Shown piece by piece: positions 22,114 to 31,772 of a DNA stretch of 64,000 nt (within the stretch, counting starts at the first letter, position 1; every line of letters begins with the position of its first letter). The notes under the pieces were generated by a model that saw only the letters and a program-made list of their open reading frames with translations, was not told the origin of the DNA and ran no database searches. Source of the stretch: an uncultured Pseudomonadota bacterium (GTDB lineage Bacteria > Pseudomonadota > Gammaproteobacteria > Burkholderiales > SG8-39); contig CAIXPL010000008.1 in assembly GCA_903921325.1 (NCBI GenBank), positions 1-64,000 of the forward strand, in the 5' to 3' direction. The translations under genes and the position numbers were made by a program.

Positions 22114-22252
22114 CCGACGCGCCGAGTGCAGATCGACAACTGTCAGACTGCCAGGAGGCAGGGCTGCCGATGTTGCTGACTGTGCAGATCGGTGATCTGT
22201 AGATAGCTCGGAAAAATGCGGCCCCCGTGCCCGTCCCGCCCGGAACTTCGGC

Positions 22253-23161
22253 TTAGCGACCGGTATGGATGAATTCAACCAGTTCGCTGCCCAGGCGATC
22301 CTCGCTGGTGCCGATATGGGCATGAATCGAGGCATGGTTATGCCCGGCAAGTCGCAGGAATCGCGGCGTGTGTCCTTTGGCGAGCGCCAGGCGATAGGCG
22401 AGCTCGGTGCAGTACACATCGATCAGCGGATTCTCGTATTCAGCGATGGCAATGAAGGTAGGCACGCTGTCGGCGCCAGCATGCGATACCGGCGAGACGT
22501 CCTCGAATCGGCTGGCATCGGTGCCGTAATAGGCCTCGACCCGTCGCGCATTGGGATTGTCCGCTCGATTGTCGGCACGCATCCGACCCGAGATGACGAT
22601 GTGGCCGGCAATGCCAGGCCCCGCGGCGGGATGCAAACGCTTGTCATAGGCATACGACCCGGTGTGCGCCGCGCCGGCTGAACTGCCGCAGATGTACAGG
22701 CGCGCAGGATCGGCACCGAAGCGCCCGGCGTTGGCCTTGGCCCATTGCACGGCGAGACCGACGTCAATCGAGCCGGTCGGGTAAGTCCACGCGGGCGCCG
22801 GTCGATATTCCACGTTGACGCCGACGATGCCGTGTCGCGCGCAGTAGCGCACGATGTTGCCGTGGATCTGGGGCGTGCGATTTTTCTGCCCGTCGGTGAA
22901 AGCACCACCGTGAAAAAACAACATCATCGGCTGCCCGCTTGCGCCAGGCTGACGCACCACATCCAGCACTTGCCGCGGGTCATCCTGAGCGTAGGCGATG
23001 TCATAGATTTCCTCCAGATCATCGTGGGCCGTGCCTGCATGCAGGGCGCTGAATCCCTCGATCATCATTTTGATGTGACCGGTGGTATTGGTAGCCCATT
23101 TGGGGCCGATCTCGGCCATCAAATCGCGGAGGGACTGCGGAATATCCGGAGCTTGACTCAT
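22253..23161 (-). CDS. Alpha/beta hydrolase (HSL/carboxylesterase-like)
   Basis: A 302-residue alpha/beta hydrolase without a signal peptide. It has the oxyanion-hole motif FFHGGAFTDG, the nucleophile elbow CGSSAGAAHTG (GxSxG), and a late histidine in RLAGHNHASIHAHIG. The layout fits the hormone-sensitive-lipase or kynurenine-formamidase-like branches, suggesting hydrolysis of small esters or amides. It is convergent with the ThDP operon (139 bp) and on the same strand as the aldehyde dehydrogenase, 187 bp downstream of it. Confidence 0.82.
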   Translation of the reverse strand: MSQAPDIPQSLRDLMAEIGPKWATNTTGHIKMMIEGFSALHAGTAHDDLEEIYDIAYAQDDPRQVLDVVRQPGASGQPMMLFFHGGAFTDGQKNRTPQIHGNIVRYCARHGIVGVNVEYRPAPAWTYPTGSIDVGLAVQWAKANAGRFGADPARLYICGSSAGAAHTGSYAYDKRLHPAAGPGIAGHIVISGRMRADNRADNPNARRVEAYYGTDASRFEDVSPVSHAGADSVPTFIAIAEYENPLIDVYCTELAYRLALAKGHTPRFLRLAGHNHASIHAHIGTSEDRLGSELVEFIHTGR

Positions 23162-23348
23162 AGGTTGAACTCTCAGGGTGATCAGTCAGACAAGGTTTGC
23201 ACTATGCCGTCGTGAAAGGAGGAAGCGAAACGAAGTCGAAATCCATGTCGCACGCGCTGTGGAAACGGAACGAAACTGATGCAAACGCTCTGAGGAAACT
23301 ATCGAACGTTGAGCAGTTACCAGGTGAATGTAAAGCGCCAACGCACCG

Positions 23349-24797
23349 CTACTGGAATCGGATGCCTGTGAATTTGAGCTGCGACATTTCCTCAAGCGCG
23401 TAGCGCACGCCCTCGCGACCAAAGCCTGAGCGCTTCACGCCGCCGAACGGGTACATGTCGAGCCGGAACCGGCTCGCCTCGTTCACCCACAGCGAGCCGA
23501 CATCAAATTCCTCAGAAAAGCGCATCGCGCTGGCAAGGCTTGCTGTAAACAGCGCACCTTGCAAACCAAAGGGCGAATCATTGGCCAGCGCAAGCGCTTC
23601 GTCGACCGAGGCCGCCCGCTCGACAATCGCCACCGGACCAAACGCCTCATCGCACCACATCTGCGCACGCCGCGGCACATCGACCACGATGCCGGGGGAC
23701 ACGATGCAATCGCGACGTGTGGGTTCCAGCGCATAGCGGCCGCCCTGGGCGATGGCCTCCGCGATCATGCCCATCACCCGGTCTGCCGCCGCGCTTGAGA
23801 TCATCGGACCGACATCGGTTGTGTCATCGGCCGCCTCGCCGACTCGAAGTACGCGCGCCGCATTGACGAATGCAGCAAGGAAAGCCTCGTACACCGGTGC
23901 CTCGACAATCACGCGTTGCGCCGAGATACATTGCTGGCCGCTTGCTTCAAACGCGGCACTGGCGATGCGCTTGGCCGCATCGGCGATATCGGCATCGGCC
24001 AATACGATATTGGCGGCGTTGGACCCGAGTTCGGCCACAAACTTTTTTGCGCCGGCAGCACGCACCAGTGCATCGCCTGCCAATGTGCCACCGGTGAACG
24101 TAACGGCAGCGACGTTGGGATCAGACACGAGCAAGCGCGCCGGCTCGCGATCGCCTGTCACCACGTTAAAAAGCCCTGCTGGCAGCCCGGCCTGGGCAAA
24201 TAGCGCTGCCACGCGCAAGGCGATGCGGGCACCGGTCGGATGAGGTTTCACAACCACAGCGTTACCGACCGCGAGCGCCGGTCCCACTTTCTGCACCAAC
24301 AGATTGATCGGTGCGTTGAAGGGCGTGACCGCTGCCACGACCCCATAGGGCACGCGCCGCGTGAAGCCGACCCGGCCCGCACCATTGGCGGCCGCATCCA
24401 CCGGCACCGTTTCCCCGCCCAGCACCAGCACCTGGGCCGCGGTCATGCGCAGAAATGCGGCTGAACGCTGCGCCTCGAATTGGGCAGCACGGCGCGGCTT
24501 GCCGATATCGGCAATCAACATTTCAACCAGTTCGGGAACCGCCGCCTCCAATGCGGCCGCTGCTGCATGCAACCAGGCGGCACGCTGGGCCAGGGCGACA
24601 CGACGATGCGCCAGGTAGGCGCGCTGAGCGCTTGCGACTGCTGCCTGCACCTGCCCGGCCGGCGTGTCGAGCATCAGGGCATAGGTCTCGCCACGATTGG
24701 GAGATACCAAGGCAATCTGGGCCCCGCTACTCGATGGCGTGTCCGCCACCCCATCAATAAAGGGCACGAGCACAAGTGGTTGAGCTTGGGTGGGCAC
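23349..24797 (-). CDS. NAD(P)-dependent aldehyde dehydrogenase
   Basis: A 482-residue aldehyde dehydrogenase. Key elements: PYGVVAAVTPFNAPINLLVQKVGPAL, VTFTGGTLAGDALV, the general-base glutamate in AELGSNAANIVL, the catalytic cysteine in GQQCISAQRV and the C-terminal FGGVKRSGFGREGVRYALEEM. It is closest in pattern to the succinate-semialdehyde/lactaldehyde-type subgroup. The neighbouring catabolic genes suggest oxidation of an aldehyde from ring or side-chain breakdown. The substrate cannot be told from the sequence. Confidence 0.9.
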   Translation of the reverse strand: MPTQAQPLVLVPFIDGVADTPSSSGAQIALVSPNRGETYALMLDTPAGQVQAAVASAQRAYLAHRRVALAQRAAWLHAAAAALEAAVPELVEMLIADIGKPRRAAQFEAQRSAAFLRMTAAQVLVLGGETVPVDAAANGAGRVGFTRRVPYGVVAAVTPFNAPINLLVQKVGPALAVGNAVVVKPHPTGARIALRVAALFAQAGLPAGLFNVVTGDREPARLLVSDPNVAAVTFTGGTLAGDALVRAAGAKKFVAELGSNAANIVLADADIADAAKRIASAAFEASGQQCISAQRVIVEAPVYEAFLAAFVNAARVLRVGEAADDTTDVGPMISSAAADRVMGMIAEAIAQGGRYALEPTRRDCIVSPGIVVDVPRRAQMWCDEAFGPVAIVERAASVDEALALANDSPFGLQGALFTASLASAMRFSEEFDVGSLWVNEASRFRLDMYPFGGVKRSGFGREGVRYALEEMSQLKFTGIRFQ

Positions 24798-24903
24798 GTT
24801 GTTCTGCTCCGTAGTGCCAGATGGACAACGCCTCTGGCGTATTGGGTATGAATGCTCCGTTGGGCATGTCTTACCTGCCCTAAGCGACGGACAAGGCCCA
24901 GGG

Positions 24904-25935
24904 TTATTGAATTTGCATGCCGGCCGCCCTGGCGACCTTGGTCCATTTGTCGATCTCGCTAGCTATCAGAGCACCCAACGCTTGCGGGGTGCCTCCCATG
25001 ACATCGAGCCCCTGACTCGTCAGCCCTTCCTTTACCGACGGCAGGGTCAGGACTTTGCGCAGTTCGACCGACAGACGATCGACGATCGGCGTCGGCACAC
25101 CGGCCGGCGCCACCAAGCCGAACCAGGCCACCATCTCGTAGCCAGGCAGACCCGATTCAGCCATGGTTGGTACATCAGGCATCCACGAGGCTCGCTTGAG
25201 CGATGTCGCCGCGATCAGGCGAACCTTGCCGCCCTTGGCCAGCGGCACTGCATTGGGTGAATTGGGAAACATGAATGCCGTTTGACCGGTCATCACCGCG
25301 GTGAGTCCTTCCGGTGTGCCCTTGAACGGCACGTGCTCGGTTTTCACGCCGATCATCGTGTTGAACATTTCTGCGGCGAGGTGCATTGAAGTGCCTTCAC
25401 CGCCCGATGAGTAGTTGACTGAACCCGCCGGCTGGGCGCGCAGCCAGGCAATGAATTCGCTCAGATTGTTCGCAGGAATCGACGGGGTAATCACCAGCGC
25501 ATTGGGGCTCGACGCCAGCGCAATGATCGGTGTGAAATCACGAATCGGATCGTATCCAAGATTTTTTGTGATAGCCGGATTGATGCCGTGGGTGGCAATG
25601 GAGGCAAGCAGCATCGTGTAGCCATCCGGCGCCGCGCGCGACACATACTCACCGGCCACCCGTCCACCGGCACCCGGGCGGTTCTCAACCACGACTGTTT
25701 GTCCCAGCAAACGCGACAGTCCATCGGCCACCAGGCGCGCGGTAATGTCAGAACTCGAGCCAGGCGAGAGCGACACCACGATGCGCAGGCCGTGGGCAGG
25801 CCAGGTCTGGGCACGAGCAAGCGATGTCAGGCAACCGGCGAGAAGAGCGCTCAGCAGGGCAAGGCTCGTCAATTTTCGCAGCAGGAGATACGGGTTGCTC
25901 GATCTGCGCTGCAGGACGTTGGCCGCACGTGGCAT
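24904..25935 (-). CDS. Bug-family (tripartite tricarboxylate type) periplasmic binding protein
   Basis: A 343-residue binding protein. After a hydrophobic signal (LTSLALLSALLAGCLTSLARAQ) the mature part shows Bug hallmarks: RIVVSLSPGSSSDITARLV, VVVENRPGAGGRVAGEYV, APDGYTMLL, FTPIIALASSPNALV and GLVAPAGVPTPIVDRL. These proteins bind carboxylates, amides or other small ligands and are often encoded without transporter genes. The track ORF (to 26643) runs antisense through the divergent cupin gene; the ATG at 25935 with GAGAG upstream is the sensible start. It forms a divergent pair with the cupin gene. Confidence 0.88.
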   Translation of the reverse strand: MPRAANVLQRRSSNPYLLLRKLTSLALLSALLAGCLTSLARAQTWPAHGLRIVVSLSPGSSSDITARLVADGLSRLLGQTVVVENRPGAGGRVAGEYVSRAAPDGYTMLLASIATHGINPAITKNLGYDPIRDFTPIIALASSPNALVITPSIPANNLSEFIAWLRAQPAGSVNYSSGGEGTSMHLAAEMFNTMIGVKTEHVPFKGTPEGLTAVMTGQTAFMFPNSPNAVPLAKGGKVRLIAATSLKRASWMPDVPTMAESGLPGYEMVAWFGLVAPAGVPTPIVDRLSVELRKVLTLPSVKEGLTSQGLDVMGGTPQALGALIASEIDKWTKVARAAGMQIQ

Positions 25936-26127
25936 GTCGCTCTCAAAATTCACTGTTGAATGTCGATTGTAGCGCCCTCGGGCGGGCACCCGAGGACGGC
26001 ATCGACCTGCCGGCAAATCCGGCAAGCGACGGCCATCTGATTTGTCGCAACGATTTGCCTGACGGCGCTGAGTTAGACTGAAGCCTGTCCCTGCGGTATC
26101 GCACCGCAACCTTGAGGAGATCACACC

Positions 26128-26658
26128 ATGGCCACCGCCCGTCACCCGATGCCACCCGAGGTGGCGAATTTGTCCCTGGATCAAGTGGTCGCGCGCTATG
26201 TTGGGCGGTTTCGCGACAAAAAGCCCGATTGGTATGCTTTCGAGGATGCCAAAATCGAAGGGTTCAAGCGCGCCCAGCACCGCTTCATCGGTGCTGGTGG
26301 CTCGGGCAAGCACACCGATCCTTCGGTAATTCCGGCCAAGGCACATACCTTGTCGATCATGTATGTCGAGCCCGGACAAGGCAACGCCGCGCATACCCAC
26401 GAGGTCGAAGAAACCTTTTTCGTGTTGCAGGGCGCTCTTACCGTGTTCGTCGAGGATGAACACGGTGATCGGCGTGAGGTACGACTGGGCCAGTGGGATT
26501 GCATTACCTGCCCGGCCGGGGTGATCCATGGCTATATCAACGAGAGCCTTGAACCGGTGTATTTTCAGGTGATGATCGGCCGCGGCAAACCTGAGACCAT
26601 GGGCTACGCCGATGAAAATCTGTTCCAGCGGCGTGACGCGCACCTCGCATCAAGCTGA
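26128..26658 (+). CDS. Cupin-domain protein
   Basis: A 176-residue single-cupin protein. The metal-binding motif 1 is in PGQGNAAHTHEVEETFFVLQGALTVF (HxH...E) and motif 2 in CITCPAGVIHGYINES. Such proteins can be small dioxygenases, isomerases or ligand-binding sensors. A ribosome binding site, GAGGAG, lies nine bases before the ATG. It is divergent from a Bug-family binding protein (192-bp shared upstream region), suggesting joint induction. Confidence 0.82.
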   Translation: MATARHPMPPEVANLSLDQVVARYVGRFRDKKPDWYAFEDAKIEGFKRAQHRFIGAGGSGKHTDPSVIPAKAHTLSIMYVEPGQGNAAHTHEVEETFFVLQGALTVFVEDEHGDRREVRLGQWDCITCPAGVIHGYINESLEPVYFQVMIGRGKPETMGYADENLFQRRDAHLASS

Positions 26659-26762
26659 GGGGTTTTACCTATCCTTGACTTGAGCATCCCCACCGAATGT
26701 CGACCTGAGCACCCTCACTTGAATCGTATTTCGATGCGCCCGCTTGCGGGCATGGGTAGACC

Positions 26763-29012
26763 ATGCCCGATCTGCTGAAAGACCTCAATCCCGAACAACT
26801 GGCGGCGGTCACGCTGCCCGCGCAACACGCCCTGGTGCTCGCCGGTGCCGGTTCGGGCAAGACCCGCGTGCTCACCACGCGCATCGCCTGGCTGATTCAG
26901 ACGGGCAATGTCGGGCCGCATTCGCTACTGGCGGTGACCTTCACCAACAAGGCTGCGCGCGAAATGCTCACGCGGCTCTCGGCGATGGTGCCGGTGAACT
27001 TGCGCGGGATGTGGATCGGTACGTTTCACGGCCTGTGCAATCGACTGTTGCGTGCCCATCATCGTGATGCGGGTCTGCCACAAACGTTCACCATTCTCGA
27101 TTCGCAGGATCAGCTTGCCGTGGTCAAGCGCGTCATGAAAAGCATGCACGCCGATGAGGATCGTTATCCACCGCGTCAGGTGCAGTACTTCATCAACAGC
27201 CAAAAAGACGAAGGACGCCGCGCCCATCAGGCTGAAGTGCATGATGAATTCAGTCGGCGATATGCCGAGTTCTACGCGGCCTACGACGAGCTGTGCCAGA
27301 AAGAAGGCACCGTTGATTTTGCCGAGCTGCTGTTGCGCTCATACGAGCTGCTGTCGCGCCATCAACCGATCCGTGAGCATTACCAGGCACGCTTTCGCCA
27401 TGTCCTGGTCGATGAGTTCCAGGACACCAACCGGCTGCAATACCGCTGGTTGCAAATGCTGTGTTCGCCGACTACGGCGCTCTTTGCTGTGGGTGATGAT
27501 GACCAGTCGATCTACCGCTTTCGCGGCGCCAATGTGGGCAATATGGCCGACTTTGAGCGCGACTACAAAGTCACCAATCTGATCCGGCTTGAACAGAACT
27601 ACCGTTCGCACGGCAACATTCTCAAAGCGGCCAATACGCTGATTGCGAGCAATCGCAATCGACTGGGAAAGAATCTCTGGACCGATGCCGGTGACGGTGA
27701 ACCGCTGCGCGTGTTCGAGGCACGCAGTGATGGTGAAGAAGCCGCCTGGATGATTGAAGAAGTACAGGCGTTGGTGCGCGATGGTCTCTCGCGCAGCGAT
27801 ATCGCGCTGCTCTATCGGTCCAACGCGCAATCGCGGGTACTGGAACATGCCTTGTTCTCGGCCGGCATTGCTTACCGGGTCTATGGCGGACTGCGCTTTT
27901 TCGAGCGACTGGAAGTCAAGCACGCGCTCGCCTATCTGCGCCTGGCCGCCAATCCGGACGATGATGCAGCACTGCTGCGCGTGGTCAATTTTCCGACGCG
28001 CGGCGTCGGTGCCCGTGCCCTTGAGTTATTGCAGGACACCGCGGCCGCCGCGCGTTGCAGCTTGTGGGCGGCGATACCGAAGGTGGTGGGCAAGGCCGGT
28101 GGCGCCCTGGGTGGCTTTGCCCGTCTGATCGAATCCATGCGTGAGGAGGCGGCCGGGCTGCCGCTGCCCGAAGTCGTCGAACTGGTAGTACAGAAAAGCG
28201 GCCTGATCGCCCACTACAAAACCGAACGCGAAGGCGCCGACCGGGTCGAGAATCTGGAAGAACTGGTCAATGCGGCGGCCGCGTTCGTGCAGGAAGAAGG
28301 GTTGGCGGGAGCACCTGCGTATGCCATGGTTGATTTGCCGATCGATCCCGACAGCGCAGTGAGTGGCGCCGATCCGGTGCTTGATGAGCCACAAGACCCG
28401 CTGGCTGCATTTCTCGCGCATGCCTCGCTCGAATCCGGTGAGAACCAGGCAGGTGAAGGCAGCGAAGCGGTGCAGATGATGACCGCGCATTCGGCCAAGG
28501 GGCTGGAATTCCATGCCGTGTTCATCACAGGACTGGAAGAGGGGCTGTTCCCGCACGAGAACAGTCTGAACGAGGACGAGGGTCTGGAAGAAGAGCGGCG
28601 CCTGATGTATGTGGCGATCACGCGGGCGCGCACGCGGCTGTACCTGTCGTTTGCCCAGTCGCGCATGCTGCATGGGCAGACCCGCTACAACATGGCCTCG
28701 CGTTTCTTTGATGAACTGCCGCGCAGCCTCATGAAATGGCTCACCCCAAGCTTGAAGCGTCAGGACAGTCCGACGGGCAATGACAGTCACTGGTCAGGGT
28801 TGGCGAGTGCGCCAGCGCCACGCCAGGCGAGCGCCAAATCGCAATCGATGCCGTTTCGCATTGGTCAGAATGTCTCGCATCCAAAGTTTGGTGACGGCAT
28901 CATTGTGGATGCTGAAGGCAGCGGCGCCGACGCCCGGGTGAGAATCAATTTTGGCGGTGCGCACGGCCTGAAATGGCTCGCGCTCGAGTACGCGAAGCTC
29001 ACTGCGGCCTGA
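26763..29012 (+). CDS. uvrD: UvrD/Rep-type superfamily 1 DNA helicase
   Basis: A 749-residue 3'-5' helicase for nucleotide excision and mismatch repair. Helicase motifs occur in order: AGAGSGKT (Walker A), FTNKAAREML, VLVDEFQDTN (DExx box), VGDDDQSIYRFRGA, LEQNYRS, MTAHSAKGLEF and RRLMYVAITRA. The C-terminal Tudor-like tail of UvrD/PcrA is present (VSHPKFGDGIIVDAEG). This tail, together with the length, favours UvrD over Rep. The gene separates two blocks of catabolic genes. Confidence 0.93.
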   Translation: MPDLLKDLNPEQLAAVTLPAQHALVLAGAGSGKTRVLTTRIAWLIQTGNVGPHSLLAVTFTNKAAREMLTRLSAMVPVNLRGMWIGTFHGLCNRLLRAHHRDAGLPQTFTILDSQDQLAVVKRVMKSMHADEDRYPPRQVQYFINSQKDEGRRAHQAEVHDEFSRRYAEFYAAYDELCQKEGTVDFAELLLRSYELLSRHQPIREHYQARFRHVLVDEFQDTNRLQYRWLQMLCSPTTALFAVGDDDQSIYRFRGANVGNMADFERDYKVTNLIRLEQNYRSHGNILKAANTLIASNRNRLGKNLWTDAGDGEPLRVFEARSDGEEAAWMIEEVQALVRDGLSRSDIALLYRSNAQSRVLEHALFSAGIAYRVYGGLRFFERLEVKHALAYLRLAANPDDDAALLRVVNFPTRGVGARALELLQDTAAAARCSLWAAIPKVVGKAGGALGGFARLIESMREEAAGLPLPEVVELVVQKSGLIAHYKTEREGADRVENLEELVNAAAAFVQEEGLAGAPAYAMVDLPIDPDSAVSGADPVLDEPQDPLAAFLAHASLESGENQAGEGSEAVQMMTAHSAKGLEFHAVFITGLEEGLFPHENSLNEDEGLEEERRLMYVAITRARTRLYLSFAQSRMLHGQTRYNMASRFFDELPRSLMKWLTPSLKRQDSPTGNDSHWSGLASAPAPRQASAKSQSMPFRIGQNVSHPKFGDGIIVDAEGSGADARVRINFGGAHGLKWLALEYAKLTAA

Positions 29013-29031
29013 GCACGACGCGCGAACCGGC

Positions 29032-29325
29032 GTGCGCGCGACAGCCCTATTGCCGCGCGCCGCCGCTGAGGGCACTCAACATGGCATTGAACAGAGATTC
29101 AGGGCCAAGTTCTGCGCAGAAAACGATGGCAAGTATTGGCTGACGCAAGTTTTCGACGAATGGCAGGAAGACGGCAAGACTCCTGCGGATTTTCTTGGCA
29201 CGTTGGCGCGGCAGGCAGCGAGCCAACCTTATGCGGAATGCAATTTTCTAAAGAAGTCGTTTCTCGACGCCTGCAAGCAGGTAGGGCTTTTTGATTCCCT
29301 CGCAGACAAGGGTGCCGCGACATGA
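29032..29325 (+). CDS. Small hypothetical protein or C-terminal remnant
   Basis: A 97-residue reading frame beginning at a GTG, with no internal ATG and no clear ribosome binding site. The last 75 residues (KYWLTQVFDEWQEDGKTPADF, then NFLKKSFLDACKQVGLFDSL) look protein-like. Base composition in that part seems less GC-rich than the flanking genes. I recognise no family. It may be the surviving 3' end of a larger gene lost between uvrD and the SWIM gene, or a real small protein. Confidence 0.35.
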   Translation: MRATALLPRAAAEGTQHGIEQRFRAKFCAENDGKYWLTQVFDEWQEDGKTPADFLGTLARQAASQPYAECNFLKKSFLDACKQVGLFDSLADKGAAT

Positions 29326-29444
29326 TTCGGCGTGTTCTGAATGCGCAGAAGGGGCAGACAGTCGACTGCATCGGCCGTGGCCCTGGCGCGCTCTGGCAAA
29401 AGAGGTAATTAGCGTGAAAGAGTGTAATAAAGCGGGTAATAGCG

Positions 29445-31214
29445 GTGCTGGCAACGCTCATCAATCGTAACGCGCTCGAAGCTCTGGCCGGCGGCACTGC
29501 CTTCCAGCGCGGCGAAGAGTATTTCGCCGTCGGTGCCGTCGGGCGACTGCGGGTGCAAGGAAACAGGGTGTTCGCCAAAGTCGAGGGCACCGAGACCTAT
29601 CAGGTAGAACTCCGGAACGAGGATGGGGAACTTGCCGGTGACTGCAGCTGCCCGCGCGCTGGCGACGGTTATTTCTGTAAGCACTGCGTCGCCGTCGGAC
29701 TGGCGTGGCTCAACGAACACGGATCGGCATCGCCGTCCAGCGATGGCCCCGGCAGAAAATCTGCCAAGGCCAAGCGCCGCAATCCATGGAAAGACATCCG
29801 GCAGTATCTGGAAACCCAGACCAGCGAATCCTTGATCGAGGTCTTACTGGACGTCGCACAACGCGACGACCGGCTCTTCCAGTCGCTCCTGCTCAAGGCG
29901 GAACGGACACACGGCGGCGGCAATGCCGAAAAGGCATTCCGACGTGCAATTGACGATGCCGTGCAGACTCGTGGCTTCATCGACTGGCGCGAGGTCGGCA
30001 CCTATGCCGGAGATATCGATCAGGTCGCCGATTCCCTGTCCGAGCTTCTTCAGCCGGATTCGGCAGCCATGCTGGTCGGGCTCGCCGAGCATGCGATCGA
30101 GAAAATCGAGAACGTCATGGAGCAGGTCGATGACTCCAACGGCGAAATCGGTGGCATCGTCCGTCGCCTTGGTGAGTTGCACCTCAAGGCCTGCACCCTT
30201 GCCAAACCAGATCCAGTGGCACTCGCGGAACGACTGTTCCGTTTTGAAGCCTCCTTGCCCTTCGGCTTGAGCAGTTTTGACGCCGCCACCTACCGGGCGC
30301 CCCTTGGCAAGAAAGGCTTGCAGCGCTACCGGGATCTGGCCGAAGCGGAATGGCAGAAAATCAAACCGCGTTCTGACGACAAAGGCTATGACGCCCATCG
30401 CTCGGCGATCACCCGGATCATGGAGCGTCTGGCCGAGGCCAACGGCGATGTTGATGAACTGGTGGCGATCAAGGCCAAGGATCTTTCCTCCAGCTACCGT
30501 TACCTCGGCATCGCTGAAATTCTGGACACGGCGAAGCGCCACGACGAAGCACTGGACTGGGCCGAGCGCGGCCTGAAGGCCTTTCCAGATCGTCCGCATG
30601 ACGGCCTGCGTGACTTCCTCGTTACCGCCTATCTGAAGCGCAAGCGCAACGACGAGGCCTTGCAATTGACTTGGATCCAGTTCGAGGAACGCCCCGGGCT
30701 GGAACCGTACAAGAAATTGCACGAGGTCGCCGGCAAGCTGGGCATCTGGCCGGTTCAGCGCGAACGCGCACTGGCCTTGCTCGGCCAGACGATTACCAAA
30801 GAGGCCACATCGACCAGTCGCTGGAAGCCCAGGCCATCGACGCCCAATTACAGCCTGCGGCTGTCGATTGCCTTGTGGGAAATTGATCTGGATGCTGCCT
30901 GGACAGCCGCTCACCAAGGTATGTGCGATCGCAGCTTGTTGATCACACTGGCCGGGAAGCTCGAAAAGGATCGCGCTGACGATGCGATCAGCTTGTACCG
31001 GCGAGTGATTCCGGCCATCGTCGAGGAGACGAAAAACTCGGCCTATGAGGAAGGTGTGCGGCTGGTCCGCCGGGTCGGTGATCTGATGAAGACGCAGAAA
31101 AAGCTATCGCAGTACGGCGACTACCTGGCCGAGCTGCGATTGCAGTTCAAGCCAAAACGGAATTTCATCAAGTTGCTGGATGACGTTACGCGTTCGATGA
31201 CATTAGCAAAATGA
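29445..31214 (+). CDS. SWIM zinc-finger domain protein
   Basis: A 589-residue protein with a SWIM zinc finger near the N-terminus (C67-x-C69...C78-x-H80 in DCSCPRAGDGYFCKHC), followed by a long helical region. TPR-like pairs are visible late in the protein (AKRHDEALDWAERGLKAFPDRP, ADDAISLYRRVIPAI). SWIM fingers bind DNA or protein. Stand-alone bacterial versions have no firm function, though SWIM domains also occur next to SWI/SNF helicases. Translation begins at a GTG with only a weak ribosome binding site. No helicase partner is adjacent apart from the upstream uvrD. Confidence 0.82.
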   Translation: MLATLINRNALEALAGGTAFQRGEEYFAVGAVGRLRVQGNRVFAKVEGTETYQVELRNEDGELAGDCSCPRAGDGYFCKHCVAVGLAWLNEHGSASPSSDGPGRKSAKAKRRNPWKDIRQYLETQTSESLIEVLLDVAQRDDRLFQSLLLKAERTHGGGNAEKAFRRAIDDAVQTRGFIDWREVGTYAGDIDQVADSLSELLQPDSAAMLVGLAEHAIEKIENVMEQVDDSNGEIGGIVRRLGELHLKACTLAKPDPVALAERLFRFEASLPFGLSSFDAATYRAPLGKKGLQRYRDLAEAEWQKIKPRSDDKGYDAHRSAITRIMERLAEANGDVDELVAIKAKDLSSSYRYLGIAEILDTAKRHDEALDWAERGLKAFPDRPHDGLRDFLVTAYLKRKRNDEALQLTWIQFEERPGLEPYKKLHEVAGKLGIWPVQRERALALLGQTITKEATSTSRWKPRPSTPNYSLRLSIALWEIDLDAAWTAAHQGMCDRSLLITLAGKLEKDRADDAISLYRRVIPAIVEETKNSAYEEGVRLVRRVGDLMKTQKKLSQYGDYLAELRLQFKPKRNFIKLLDDVTRSMTLAK

Positions 31215-31370
31215 CCCTTGTGAAACCCGTTCGCAAGCGTTTGATTCCTATGGCGCGTGCTGCGTTGAAACGGTGTGTTTTGCAGGGGGGTGGGCAACGG
31301 GTTATGGCTATGAATATCAAGCAATTTATTGCATCGAAGCCAGCCCATGGGGTCAATTTGAGGTGATGGT

Positions 31371-31707
31371 CTAGGCCGTAACAGGTGCACCGATAGTGCC
31401 GGCTACCTGTCGGTCGGCACGGTACACAGCGAGTCGTGGCGCCTGCAGCAGAGTCGCATCGGGCACGCTCAAGGCATCGAGCACCATCAGATTGGCTGCA
31501 TGTGCGCAGTCAATGCCATAGTCGGGCAAGCGCATGAAGCGTGTCGGCTGCCGCGCTATCGCTCACGCAGGCAAGTGATGGGATGTGCGATACCGCCACC
31601 CGCCCTTGCAGACCCTGAGCGAGCGTCTTGCGCGCCACCTCGGGCAGCGCGAACGCCTCGGCATTGTCCCAGTTGTCCAGATGGTTGAGACACTTCGTGG
31701 CAGTATG
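31371..31707 (-). pseudogene. Remnant of a cytosine-deaminase-like amidohydrolase
   Basis: Two minus-strand frames carry family-like peptides that join only through a frameshift. One frame (about 31707 to 31513) reads HLDNWDNAEAFALPEVARKT and QGRVAVSHIPSLACVSD. The other (31562 to the stop at 31371) reads RLPDYGIDCAHAANLMVLDALS, resembling the C-terminal end of cytosine deaminase/amidohydrolase proteins. The metal-binding N-terminus and the intervening middle are missing, so the gene has been truncated and internally deleted. The ORF track does not show it. The 156 bp between it and the SWIM gene hold nothing I can identify. Confidence 0.6.
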
Positions 31708-31772
31708 TAAGGTGAAAGGCCTGAAGGCAGCAATTGCTATTGACCTCGCCCTACCTGACAGGAGACATGTAA

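Noticed and set aside
24904-26643. 579-residue ORF covering the Bug protein and running antisense through the cupin gene
   Set aside because: Only the part from 25935 onward has family homology and a signal peptide; the upstream half is the antisense shadow of a clear cupin gene.
29844-30917. 357-residue minus-strand ORF antisense to the SWIM protein
   Set aside because: It has no family motifs and lies wholly within the coding region of a supported gene.
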